Positions 47,611 to 59,050 of a DNA stretch of 64,000 nucleotides are shown in pieces. The position numbers were made by a program, and so were the translations under genes. The stretch's first letter is position 1. The number at the start of each line of letters is the position of its first letter. Where the stretch lies: the NCBI GenBank assembly GCA_026874595.1, contig CM049314.1:77330300-77394299 (forward strand). The letters are read 5' to 3'. The stretch is from Sipunculus nudus (taxonomy: Eukaryota > Annelida > Sipuncula > Golfingiida > Sipunculidae). A model generated the notes under the pieces. That model was not told the origin of the DNA. It made no database searches and saw nothing but the letters and a program-made list of their open reading frames with translations.

Positions 47611-47681
<71 letters not shown>
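47611..47681. repeat. (TA)n microsatellite
   Basis: About 35 TA repeats directly after the Penelope-like 3' end fragment. Confidence 0.95.
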
Positions 47682-47684
<3 letters not shown>

Positions 47685-47694
47685 TGTAGCCTTT

Positions 47695-50600
47695 TAAGTC
47701 ATTCTGTACTGAAAGCAAAATGAAAAGGCCTCAATGCAGACTGTTTATTTTGTTCGCGACCTGTCTTTTCGAAGCTTATTTTTGTTGTTGTTTCCTGTAA
47801 TTTCAGATAATTGTTATAAACTAAACATATCCACAGGTGTTGTGTTGAGTTCAAGGCATCTAGCAAGTTCGTTAGTAGTTTGAAATTCATTTAATGTTAT
47901 AAGTTCTAGAATACGATTAGCGATTAGTATAGTAGCAATATAGAAATGTAAGTCAATGATTACATACATGGCTTGAGTTAAATCTGGTAAATATAGTATA
48001 TTTAATGGCATTTTAAAAAATAAGTATGAGTAAGTTCCAGTATATGTTGTGTTAACTTTACTATAATCTAAACTATAAGTTACAAAGTTATGTATACGGC
48101 GAGAATGTGCATTGATGCATCGTAAGATAAGTATTAACTAAACAAAATTCACAAGTTAAAATTGCAGGAATCAGCTTTTAGTTTAGTATGTAGTTAATAA
48201 CCTAAAACTGGGAAACAAATGCTTTTGGATCAGATTCGGTGTATTCCTTCCCGCTTTAAAAAAAATCAATAAGTTTAGCCTTGAACTTCGAAATAAATGG
48301 CAACCTATCTTCTCGACTATGTGAGACAAATAAATTAGGAGTTAGGGTTAGTTTTACGTATTATTCACACGATTCTGTCCTTATTCTCAGAAATAAACAT
48401 AAAAAAATACCTGCTCATTGGAATCTGAGATTATCTGTTCCTTATTGTTGCTGAGTCTTGTTCAGCCAGACGTGTTGCCAGAGCAGCTTATTTAATTACA
48501 TGGTTTAGTAAAAAAACTTCAAGAAATTTAGGATAAAGCAATTTAATTAATAAACGTGACAATTAATCTGAGCATCGGTTAGGACTATTAATTTAAGATC
48601 TGTTTAGATTATTTAATTTGGCATGCTTAGCTTTAATCTTAATATGTGATATCCTGAATAAGAGTGTATTATTAGAAGAATGATTGAAAGGGGTCATGCT
48701 ACGGGAGAAGCCTTACTGCATGGATCATCTCTGCTTAAAACCGTAAGGTAATTCCTTATTGTTTTTTAAACAAAACTCTTGTCTCTTCCAAGAACACGAA
48801 AACTATTTTTTAATTATTTTAAGGAATTTGAGATTTATGTACATTTACTTTGAGTCACTAGCACATAATTATATGTGTCAATCTCCATAGGTATCTATTT
48901 ATTTATCAAACAGTGTTTTCCCCAGTCCTCTCTGAGAGAGACGTCTGAATCAGCATTTCACTTATACTTTGTACACTTATTTTTGTCTTGTCCTTTTTCG
49001 TTTAGGATGTCATAGATTTATGTTATTTACATTTAAATATTTCAAGTTAGCAACGTCTGTATTTAATGAGTACAATTTCACACAACTTGATTATATGATG
49101 GAAGGTGTTTTGATAACATGTTGACATATTTATATCCTTAATCATTCATTTAACTCGTAAATTAGTACAAGCCAGTCGGATTTAACTTTATTTACATTGT
49201 TTTAAGGCCCCTTAGGGTTCAATTGAAGGTGTTTGAAAACAATACCATGAAGATGACGATATTAAATTAAACACAAACAACAAAATAATTATATAAATTA
49301 CAGTTAAATGTGAATTCCGGTCTTTGCTTTATGTCATAATGTGCCGGTAGGTCTGAAAGCCGCATGTAGTTATCACCTGTTTGCATTGCCCATGTAAAAT
49401 AGTTTTTTATTACTGTGAACAATTCTACACCCTCTAAGTGTTTAATTCTAAACCAATGGGAATTTTCCACCTCACAGAGAAAAAACTCAAACACGAACGT
49501 AAAAAAACAATACATGCATACTCTCAGTCTATTACACATATACTGTTCGCTGTTTCTTTCTTTCCTACAAGTATTCTTAAAATGATGCCTTTTAGACAAG
49601 TCCGTATATAACTTGGTAACATGATGACACCAGTGGCAACGTCAGGCATCTAAATGTAGGAAACCTAGAAACTTTAAAATACAGTCTAGTATAAAGAAAT
49701 CTCTACACACGAACCTTGAAGGATTTGAATCACAACAAGGTCAACTATTTTTTTTTTATTTTCTCTGGAACCTCAGCCACAAATGAACCGAGTGACAGCA
49801 ATAGCGGATGCCATCTTCCGGACTATTTTTTTTCTGTTGGATATAGGGCACACAGCTTGTTTGACATTGAGCGGCTGTACCATTGTTTGACTTTGAAATA
49901 CCATGTGGGTGAAATTTTGCAATAACTTTCCTTGGCTGCATTTCAATTTTCAACTCTGGTTAGCATTTCTTGTATTTGGTCCTAAATGGTATAATATATT
50001 GCGGTTTATTTTATTTTTTTTAACTTGATATTTATCATGCAGGCTAATTAGCCTGAAATTTAATGCAATTATTTGCTCAGACATAGAAACCACATGCGAT
50101 ATGACTTCAGAAAAAATATTTTTTTATATGAATCGGTACTGGCAAAAAATAAAATTCACATTTTTATTACCAAACCCGTTGTTTCACACTTAAGAAATCG
50201 AAAGGTCTTGGTTTTGCAGCATGATTCCAGAAAACGCATGATCCGCGATCCAGACAGATATATTAACCATGAGACCAGAGAAAACGAACCGCATGTACCA
50301 AGGTCAGCTTAGGTTAGGTTTTGAGACTGGAATGAATATTTTTTCCACATACAGACGACAACTTATAAGAGCACAGTTGCAAGTGAAACGTGTCTGCATC
50401 CAGTATATAAAGCATGTGAATGATTTTAAACGCTCATCAATAAAAAAAAAAACTATCAGTATGCAAAACATTCCGAAGAAATCTGACAACACTAACTATT
50501 CAATCAAAACCTTGCTTCTACAAAATCGGAAATAAATTTCAATGAAACGTGCCCGCTGCCAGTTTATAAAAAGGCATGGGAATACGTTTTCCGCTTAAGG

Positions 50601-52790
50601 CTTAAAAACAAAGAAAAACAAACTCACACTATACAAGACACTGTGAAGAAATTAGTAAGTACATATTAAACTCACATCTACACAATCGGAAATAAAATCC
50701 CACTGTAACGTGCCCGCTGTTAGTGTAGAAAAAGCATGGAAATGTGTTTTACCGTTTGTTTCTTAAAAACAATGAAAATCAAACTCAGAACATACGAAAC
50801 ACTTTGACTCAAAAGAAATCCTACAGTACTTACAGATGAAAACATACATAAATATGGTAAACATTAACTCGCTCCTACTTCAGACGTATACTTAAATTTA
50901 ACATAGGTTTAAGCTGATATATTTGTTGGTCATGTTTTTAGTGTATCGTCCGATCATCTGTCTAAAATGGCTAAGAGTTCTAAAATTAAAATTACCTTGT
51001 GAATTGATCAATTATCATGCTTTAGGGTTGCATACAACAATATTCCATTTAATCTTATGTTGTTTTGTAACTCTGTTCCTTCCTCCTGATAAGAATAATC
51101 AGTTAAACAAGCCTCGAACGTCGCTTTTCATGGCACTGTTCTTCAAGGCGAAAAATTATATCAAATAAAGTAGTAGATCTTTAATCTTACAAATTATTCT
51201 TGAAGTTTTGTTCTTATTCCAAGTGGTAGTAAATGTCTACTCACAAAACAACTGTGATTATCAGCTCCGTTTCACTTGATTTGTGTACCGACAGCCTCTT
51301 AATAGTCCTTCATGGTAGCTGTCATTTGGTTTACTCAATGTTATTTTGATTGTTAAAGAAACTAAATATCCCTGTTAATTATAAAACGGCTTAAGTTTAA
51401 AACGCTGTTGGAAGAAGAATGAAATGTTAATTTGATAATTCGTTGGACAGATCATTTAATCCTGAGTTTATTGTTAATTCTATTGAAATACTTAATCAAG
51501 GATATACAAATAAATAATAGTTGAATCGTGTAAATGGACCGTGCATGTTCTTGCTGCTCCCGGATTACATGGGACGTACAACTGTTCGAAAAATCCCTAC
51601 TTAAAGTCCTTAGTTTGAAAATCAGTTTTCTGAAAACTTTAGGTTGTTTATGGCGCACCTTTGAGAAACGCGCTTCTTCCTGTCAACTATTCCTTTCTAA
51701 CTTTGGACCTTGAGTCTTGTGCAATTTCCGGTTCCGTCGCTAGGAGATGAAGTTTATCTCGAACTATTTTATTTGTTAATAGAAGACAGCAACCATAAGT
51801 CACCGCACACTTAAGCTTTAAATGGACACGTGCTACTACATCTTAGTCTTCTTTTACCATTTATGATGTTACTCCAAACGTTTATGTCCTCTCCTGTTGA
51901 TTACTCCCAAAATAGTCTAATTTAGCAACTTACCCATTTAAGGTGAACGACTGACAAGATCAAAATGTGGAAATATGTTTTCATTTGCGTTTAAACGACG
52001 TTGTGTTGAGTAAAATGGGTTGGTTTTTGATAACTTTATAGGTACTTGCAATATCTTTGGTGATTTATATAACTCAGCCGGGATTTGATATCCCGTGTTC
52101 CTCGTTACAGGAAATGGAACTTCTCGTCAAACGCTGCATTAAAAGGAAGATTTGTGCATGTTCCTAATAGGCAGTAAATAGTTTTGTCTTCTTTCAAGCA
52201 GATTCATTTTTTAAAGAAAGACCAATGGGATCAACACTTAACGTTCTACTTGACGATGGCAAAAAAAGTTGGCGAACCCTGCCTCGAAAAGGTATTCGCC
52301 CCCCTCCCCCCCCCCCCCACCAAAAAAAGCCCCCCTCCCCCCCACCAAAAAAAAAAATGGGCAGGTTAATTCATAAAATGTGAATAATTTAACTTTAAAG
52401 AAAATAACAGTTATAATTCGGATATTTGTTTCATCTGTCAGATAAACCTTTCACAAGTAATAAATTTACGAAGCATACAGAAAGCAAGTACAAGTTTTCC
52501 AGAGCAACTTTCCATTCAATATATTAATAGGTCGCAGTAATATATCATTTACAAAGAGATATGCCTTGGTCTTTTTTTTCAGATTCTTGAGGAAGGTCCA
52601 GATTTCTTTCCAAATTACTCTGTGTTACAATACTAGGCAAATATCATGATATCGGGGTACACGTGCGATACTGGAACATAACAGGGCAAAGAGGTTTGTT
52701 GTTGTTTTAATGTTTTTATTTAATACCAAGATATTTTACAAGGAAGCCCAATTAGCATAGTAAACTGATTTTTAATTGAGTCCTGGGTAC
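47695..52790. repeat. Repeat unit U4, first part (noncoding)
   Basis: Follows unit U1 from 3690 to about 11050 in order, without the 4140-5498 and 7115-7595 insertions. Anchors: CTCAATGCAGACTG (47732), GGCTTGAGTTAA (47970), CGAGAATGTGCA (48098), AGACGTGTTGCCA (48468), CTACATGGGCAATG-type block (49380), GATATCCCGTGTTCC (52087). K repeats lie at 50384-50890. A poly-C/poly-A compound run lies at about 52299-52357. No gene recognised. Confidence 0.68.
50384..50890. repeat. Short tandem repeat K, three copies (about 165 bp)
   Basis: Copies start near GAAACGTGTCTGCATCCAG (50384), GAAACGTGCCCGCTGCCAG (50543) and GTAACGTGCCCGCTGTTAG (50705). Each is followed by a run with CATGGGAAT/CATGGAAAT, TTAAAAACAA and GAAGAAAT. 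The third ends in the CTTACAGATGAAAACATACA block shared with units U1-U3. Adjacent copies are only moderately similar. Confidence 0.65.
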
Positions 52791-52814
52791 ACTGAGCAGT
52801 ATCGCAAGTGCCAG

Positions 52815-52960
52815 TCTTTCACATACCCCCACCCCCGATACGCACAAAGCATAAAGTCTCCACTTTTCAAACTACGCCATTAGCTCCATTCTAATCACAT
52901 TCACATGATGATTGGGTCACATCTCGTGAAACAGATTCACGGTTCACGGCGGTTGTCAAG
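52815..52960 (+). mobile_element. Degenerate Penelope-like fragment with hammerhead remnant
   Basis: Matches the reverse complement of 23140-23260: CAGTCTTTCACAT, GATACGCACAA, GCATAA, then CACATTCAC followed by ATGATGATTGGGTC and CTCGTGAAACAGA. The hammerhead core has A instead of C at the first position of the CUGAUGA box, and stem III is lost. A decayed copy of the element end seen at 23094-23336. Confidence 0.65.
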
Positions 52961-53082
52961 GATATAACAAAAAGAAATACAATAATATATTGGAAGTTTT
53001 ATTTAATGCACTTGTTTATTAATAAACATGAAATACAGCAACTGTCAATGTTTTAGTGATCGGTAATTTTATGAGAGATTTT

Positions 53083-53085
<3 letters not shown>

Positions 53086-53139
<54 letters not shown>
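53086..53139. repeat. (TA)n microsatellite
   Basis: About 27 TA repeats, some 125 bp after the Penelope-like remnant. A poly-C/(AC)n run lies at about 53271-53295. Confidence 0.95.
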
Positions 53140-53140
<1 letters not shown>

Positions 53141-56100
53141 CCATTTATTATAGATAATGTCAGGTCTTATTGAATCGGGAAATATTAACATGCTATTGCT
53201 GATTAAATTGTAAAATTTAGAATTACTGTATATTGAAATGAGATAAAAAGGTTGTGGCGTGACCGAGTGTACCCCCCCCCCCCCCACACACACAATCTAT
53301 CTTGTCTGAGAGGTAGGATTGCAAGAGATCAAAGCACGAGAGTCATGTTCAATAGTGGTTGCTCGTTCAATAAATTGACTTATGAGGCTTCTTCTGAAAG
53401 TTATTCTAGATTTTCCGATAGTCATCACCTGTCTCTATTGGGCTGAGTTTTACTAACGTTTAGCTTCATCTTTATCGTTAAAGAAAGTTCACGTTTGAAA
53501 TCCTCTGAAATCCTCGATAAAAAAAATAACCGTTGGGCTGTGCGTCTAAATATCCTCACAAGTCCTACAAGTGTTCTACCCTATACGGGTATATTGTTTC
53601 AAGGTAGTTCCGGAATTAAAGATTCAGATAATTCAATGTATTTAGACCCTGAATCATGATGAACAAATTCTCAGTGTCGCATTTAACCTTAAACAAAGCG
53701 TAACTCTACTGAGCTATAATTATTGCTTCTTCAGTGCATTCAGTCTGTCTTGTTTGAACCTCGAGTGTTCCATGTGCAGCTGTGATAAAATTTACAATCC
53801 TTGATGATTCAGAATATTAAGATTACCTCAAATAACTTTCATCCCAGTTGATTTATTGTTGATGATACGTATGATATCCTCTTGAGCTGTTGGTGATATT
53901 GACCTGTTACATATTGATGATAAAATGCTCGTAAAATGCATCTAGCGCGTGTTCATAATTACAAACAAGCACATTTAAATATACTGAACTCTTAAATCTT
54001 AATTTTAATCAAAACTTCTGTATCTTATTATGAAATATTAGAAATATAAAATTATGTAATATCATATGTAATTATATGAAATAAAACTTCTAATTTGAAA
54101 GAATACTACACATATGAAAATATACGACAAAATAACACATTATTTGTGGGTGGCTTCACTGAAATTATTACTAACGGAATATTGCAATTTAGCTTTCATA
54201 CCGCGCACTGCCATGCAATCTAATTTTAATCTAAGGGCAAGAGAGCCACGCTTCCTGAATTAAACCTTAGCAAAAGGTTGTCTACATTGCACGGATTAGG
54301 TGCAATGAACTCCGAATTTGGCCCATGGTTAAAGTTCTAATTGTATTCTTTAACACTTCAGCATTGAAACATTTCTAATTCTTGTATTGTTAAATTTACA
54401 TCAAGCAGAGTAAGTTTTCCTGTAGGTGCTTTTTGGTATTTACAGGAAGAAAATTTTTAAAACTAGGTACACGTGGTGCTTTCTTACTAAAACCATGCAC
54501 ATCTGTTATATTCTAGCGATCAGTTTACGAGCTCATTAAAATGACCAAATGGCACAGCTTTTAAATTCCCAACTGAATTTTTTTGTTCATCCAATCAATG
54601 GTAGTTAACTAATAAAACTGAAGTATTCTCGACGTACTGTACTCAACCTCATTGACAGCAGTATTTTTTGAAAAAGGTCTACTTTTTGAAATCTACGGTC
54701 TGTCCGTGTCAGTTAGAGAGCTTATAATGTATCCAACATCGGCTACCGCTTGGCACATAATAAAGGTTTTGATTTGAATTATTGCGTGTTATTATGACTG
54801 GCTAAGTAAATGGAAACTCTTGTAAATTGGAAAATGGATTAAGTTTAAGACCCATTCAATGCCTGAGAAAGTCAAGTTAAATATTAAATAGAAAAAGCTT
54901 CTAACCCAAGTATCAGGCAGACCTTTACATTGCAAAATTTAATAGTTAATTGATTTTAATTCAGGGTAAACGAATAAATCAATTTTAGTGCATCAATAAA
55001 TTCCTGCGTTTTGTGTTCTCAGATTATAAAGGAAGCAAAACTGCAAGAATAATTCCTACTTAACAGTTATTTGTTAATGCACTACTCTTCGGAGAACCAG
55101 CTATTGTTTTCGGCAGACCTTTTCTCTCTGTCGAACACTGGAAAACCATTCGTTTATAAGTTTGCAGCCATGTGCAATTCCATTTTCAGTCTTAAGCAGA
55201 TTTTGTTTATCTCTGCCCTCAAATATTTGTCTATGCAACTAGCTACCATCAGTGACCTGTTACTAAAATTCTGAGTTGACACTTAGGTCATACTTCCATT
55301 TCGTATTCCGACTAAGATGTTATCGCACAAATGGGTGTTTTTCTATTTACTAAACGGAAAATCCAGTTTAGCAATTTCCATTTTAAACCAGATAAATAAG
55401 ACACGACATGATGAAGTGGAGACATCCCGAGGGTTTGCCATTTTTAAGATCAAGAGAAAATGTTAATAAAGCAAAAGGCGAAAGGGTTTGTTTACAGATT
55501 AAGGACCAATGGTGTACGAACCCAAAAGTCATATCTAGGTCGTGTTCCAAATAACTGGAATAATTGTCACTTAAGTGCTGCCCCTTCTACCTGCTTCGCT
55601 AGTTCCCCACCATAGTTGTAAATCTTTGTAATGGAAAATGAAGAAAGTGGGCTTTTAAAATCATGAATCAATCCTAAAATTAATCTTATATAATATCAGC
55701 CTGTGTAATACACAACCGGAATGACAAATTGCTTAGATCTTTGCTACACTACAATTGATGATGCAAACAAGTCTTCACGAGGTGCCTCACTTGGAGGCTC
55801 GGGTCACACCAACGTTCACCCAGTGACTCACAATCAACAATTAACGAAGTGTTATAAGTCGATAGCAGAATGGACTGACACCCCTATTTATTCTCTACAA
55901 GGCTGCAAGGCACGTGCAGGTCGGCCTCTGTTTTTGAACGGTGACCTCAACGAAAGTACTGTGTTTGTTGCTGTTTACCTTAGATTTTGCAATGAGTATG
56001 CATACAGAGCAAAGACGTATGGACATACCCTGATACAAATCCATGGTATAATCGTTCGATTAAGTCAAAAATGCTTGATAAGATGAGTTACGCTTAAATG

Positions 56101-57160
56101 TAGAATCTGACTTGCCACTTGTATTCCATATATTTGGTGTCCTTTCCAGTTTGTTTACCACAACAACCGTCCCACGGATAACCCCTTTCGATAAAACCAA
56201 ATCAGTTTTTTTTAATATATCGATGTGCGAGAACCTTTTTTCGCTAGAATTTTCTGTTTCGTTTTATGTTCTGCATTCAATACAATCCTCCCTGAGAAAC
56301 ACATTCTTAAACTGACATAACCATGACTAAATACAAAAATACAAGTTTGTGCAGTTAAATAATAGTTAACACATGGTTAAAATCCATGATGATATTTGTA
56401 AAGAGCTGCCTATAAGTATTGTAGCTTTACTATTTAAGAAGTCGAACCGGTGCGTTAAAACTAGGGCAATTATATGGATTGTCTTGACGCTCTCTGTCAC
56501 TTGTATAGGGAGGAAACATCAATGCCAAGGAACGGAGTTTACTTAGTAGGTTGTTAAAACGGCTTGGAGGGTATATTTTGATTCAATTCACCATGAGGGA
56601 TTGCATGAGAAAGCGATCACTTTCAATAAATAAAATATGGAGTTTGTTACTTGCCGTATTCAAGTTCTTTGAAAAAAAAAATAATGCCAAAACACCTCTT
56701 GGATCTTTAGAAACTAAAGGAGAATTAAAAAAAAATGTAGGTCAGGGAAAGGGAATAACACCACACACACCGCTGCTTGTTTATTTTATATCAAAATGGT
56801 TATTATATGTGGTGGCCCACCTAACTTTTTAATACAAATTCAACTAAGTCATCTGGCGGCAGGTCAGATAAGCCAGAGCTGTGCAAAAAGCATTTTGCAA
56901 CAAGTGACATTTCTTCCTCTGCGTATATGCAACCTGCGACCTTCGGTTCATGTTTTTGTCATTTTTAAATGCTTTTTTTACAAACATGTTTTATAAAAAC
57001 AAGTTCATACATCCTTTACGGCGGTGCAATAAGAACTTTTCATAACCAGAATAACCCTGACATCACAAATATATACACAGAGATACCCCAAATCACATAA
57101 AGTCTTTTTCTAAAGGTAGGTGAATGGACATCTTTAAGGAGTACTCACGTATCAGTTATC
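53140..57160. repeat. Repeat unit U4, second part (noncoding)
   Basis: Parallels U3 from about 43000 to 46990. Anchors: TGATAAAATGCT (53920 against 43098), CATCAAGCAGAGTAAGTTTTCCTG-type block (54400 against 43510), TTCTCGACGT.TTGTACT block (54630 against 43738), and TTAAAACGGCT (56550 against 46838). The stretch 55700-56100 has no counterpart in U3 and holds the ORF listed separately. Confidence 0.6.
55721..56086 (+). CDS. Uncharacterised 121-codon ORF
   Basis: I do not recognise this protein. It starts MTNCLDLCYTTIDD, has a hydrophilic middle with HTNVHPVTHNQQ, a possibly folded part CYKSIAEWTDTPIYSL, and a C-terminal half with hydrophobic stretches (STVFVAVYLRF; TLIQIHGIIVRL). No signal peptide or clear membrane segment. 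It is among the longest frames here outside the retroelements, is GC-richer than its surroundings, and lies in a piece of about 400 bp missing from the paralogous U3 site near 45900. It could be an exon, a transposon remnant or chance. Translation initiation and splicing cannot be judged. Confidence 0.2.
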   Translation: MTNCLDLCYTTIDDANKSSRGASLGGSGHTNVHPVTHNQQLTKCYKSIAEWTDTPIYSLQGCKARAGRPLFLNGDLNESTVFVAVYLRFCNEYAYRAKTYGHTLIQIHGIIVRLSQKCLIR

Positions 57161-57206
57161 CAAGACATATACTAGTCTATCTAATATTTTATTTCGTGTA
57201 TATCTA

Positions 57207-57207
<1 letters not shown>

Positions 57208-57245
<38 letters not shown>
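57208..57245. repeat. (TA)n microsatellite at Penelope 3' end
   Basis: About 19 TA repeats abutting the 3' end of the minus-strand Penelope-like pseudogene. Confidence 0.95.
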
Positions 57246-57253
<8 letters not shown>

Positions 57254-57360
57254 TTACGAAAATGTTCAGTTACACATTAACACGTGTTTTCATGCATTTG
57301 CAATCTTCAGAAGGGATCTGTCAACGGTTGGTGCGGTTATGTAATCATGTGTTGATGCAC

Positions 57361-57914
57361 TCAGCCATAGTCAGGTGGGAATGTACGGGGATCAGGATTA
57401 TGCCTGCATTTCGAAATGATTTCTGATCTTTTGTTCAGCCTTTCTGACCTCGGGAATGTTATAATTTGTACCTTTCTGTCGAAGCAGAGATTACAAGTGC
57501 CATTGCGGAGCTTTCTCGAGGGTGGGCTTATAAGAACCCGCCAGCTCATTGAATATGGGGTGTTTTGATCCTTCTGTAGCCAAATGTACTTTGAGAGTTC
57601 GGAATCTTTTTCAAATTTTGGTGATTAAACGATGTTTTGTGGTTTCTGTACCGTAATTTGAAATCGGTACCGGCAAGTCCTATATATGTCTCCTCGGTGG
57701 TTGGCGTTTTGACCGTGGCGGCATAGACAATGTCGGCTTGAAGGCATGCTCCTTTAAGGGGGCATTCTGATTTGTTCCGGCTGTTGCATCCGCTGTTTTT
57801 CGTTGTGTTGTTGTCGCTAAGTAGTTTGTTGTGTTTCTGGATTATATTTTGCATGCTGGCCATGGTGCTGTAGCTGACTTTAACAGTGTTCTTACTGAAT
57901 ATTTTGTGTAGCAT
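57361..57914 (-). pseudogene. Penelope-like linker and GIY-YIG nuclease, frameshifted
   Basis: In order: LHKIFSKNTVKVSYSTM (typical of the region between RT and nuclease), a cysteine cluster CNSRNKSECPLKGAC, the GIY-equivalent DIVYAATV, YIG in ETYIGLAG, the arginine block FKLRYRNHKTSF, then a frame change between about 57546 and 57600. The last part, with CNLCFDRKVQII and LNKRSEIISKCRH, continues in another phase to the stop at 57361-57363. The TELS/Glu block falls in the disrupted stretch. Nuclease motifs before and after the break are well preserved, suggesting moderate age. Confidence 0.88.
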
Positions 57915-58749
57915 GTTGCCGGGCGCGAAATGCTTTTTTTTTCAAGTTTTAAAAATGCACTGGCAACATTCGTTTTCACATTTAAACTAAATGGTGGATT
58001 AAACCAGAGAATGTTCCGCCGCCGGCAATTTCTGTTCTTTTAAGTCTTTTGAAAGATGTGGTTGGTATGTCATTTCCTGGGCCTGCTGACGATACCCGCA
58101 TGATTCGAGTGCGTCGATGTACACTTGTTTTGTATTGACGAATGCGTCTCTGCTACTTGAAAGCTGAGAAATGCGTCTGTAAACTCCAAAAGGGATTTGT
58201 TTTAGTACTATTGGGGTGGTTTGAGCTTGTGTTAACGTATGGGGTCGGTCGTTGGGTTTTCTGTATGGCTGGTGGGTGCCCGTCTGGAGGTTGAGTGTAA
58301 CATCCAGGTCATTAGCGAAATGTGTGCTTACTTTTGTAGTGATTCTGAGGCCGTACTCCGAGAACAGTTCTTTTACTTTTTATATAATTTTTGTCGAGGT
58401 TCTTGCCGTTATGTTCTTGACTGCCGCGAGCCCTTTGTCTCGGTAGAATCCGATTGACTGTTTGTAGAAGTGGCGGCTGAGTCTGTTGAGAATGTAGAGG
58501 CTAACTAGTTCGCACACCTCCGCCCCGTCTAGGCTTCCCATGGTAACATCAAGTTTTCTGCGGTGCCCTTCTTTGCCCATGCCATGCCGTTGTGAAAAAG
58601 AACGGACTCTCGTGAGTGCATTATCACTTCTATTTCTAGGTCTGAGATTTCCATTGTTTGTTTTGTCCATTTTAAAGGGTCCGTGAGTAGTTTTTTGTTT
58701 GTGATGGGGTTGTAAAATTCGATGATGTCAAACATGATGAATGCGTGGG
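57915..58749 (-). pseudogene. Penelope-like reverse transcriptase, truncated and broken
   Basis: Starts within the IMFDIIEFYNPITNKKLL block (RT motif A with its catalytic Asp), then WTKQTMEISDLE, a phase change near 58580, the DVTMGSLDGAEVCELV block, and the catalytic box reading YRDKG (codons around 58431-58442) where Penelope-like RTs have YRDDG. The second Asp codon is replaced by Lys at 58434-58436. A TAA at 58380-58382 follows STKII. The thumb region with HQPYRKPNDRPH and VLKQIPFGVYRRIS continues after it, then another phase change near 58020. N-terminal RT motifs are missing. This copy cannot encode an active RT. Confidence 0.9.
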
Positions 58750-58765
58750 ATATATATATATATAT

Positions 58766-59050
58766 TTGTGAGGCCATACCGTACCCTAAGTAAAGCTTAT
58801 TGTAATGGTTAGCATATATAATAATCATGGGTGAGAGTATAAGATTATATATGAAACTCATTATATTAGTATTTCCATTTCTCAATTCTTTCCACAAGGG
58901 AGATATACTATAACTCGAGGAGTTAATGGTTCAATGCATACATTAGTTTATTATATATTATATTATATATATTATAAATAATGAAACGTAATACTTAGAT
59001 CAAAGAATTTTGAAAAATTAATTTAAAGTGGAGCTATACTTCATATTGGT
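58766..59050. other. AT-rich flank upstream of the Penelope pseudogene
   Basis: No Penelope-like coding similarity continues beyond the TA tract at 58750-58765, so truncation occurred there. Nothing else recognised. Confidence 0.5.

Larger units (their letters stand above)
57246..58749 (-). mobile_element. 5'-truncated Penelope-like element
   Basis: Runs from a (TA)n tract at its 5' cut-off (58750-58765) to a (TA)n tract at its 3' end. It contains RT from motif A onward, the linker, the GIY-YIG nuclease and a 3' UTR of about 115 bp (57246-57360). The family differs from the hammerhead-bearing one at 22082: the 3' UTRs are unrelated and I see no hammerhead motif here. Confidence 0.9.
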
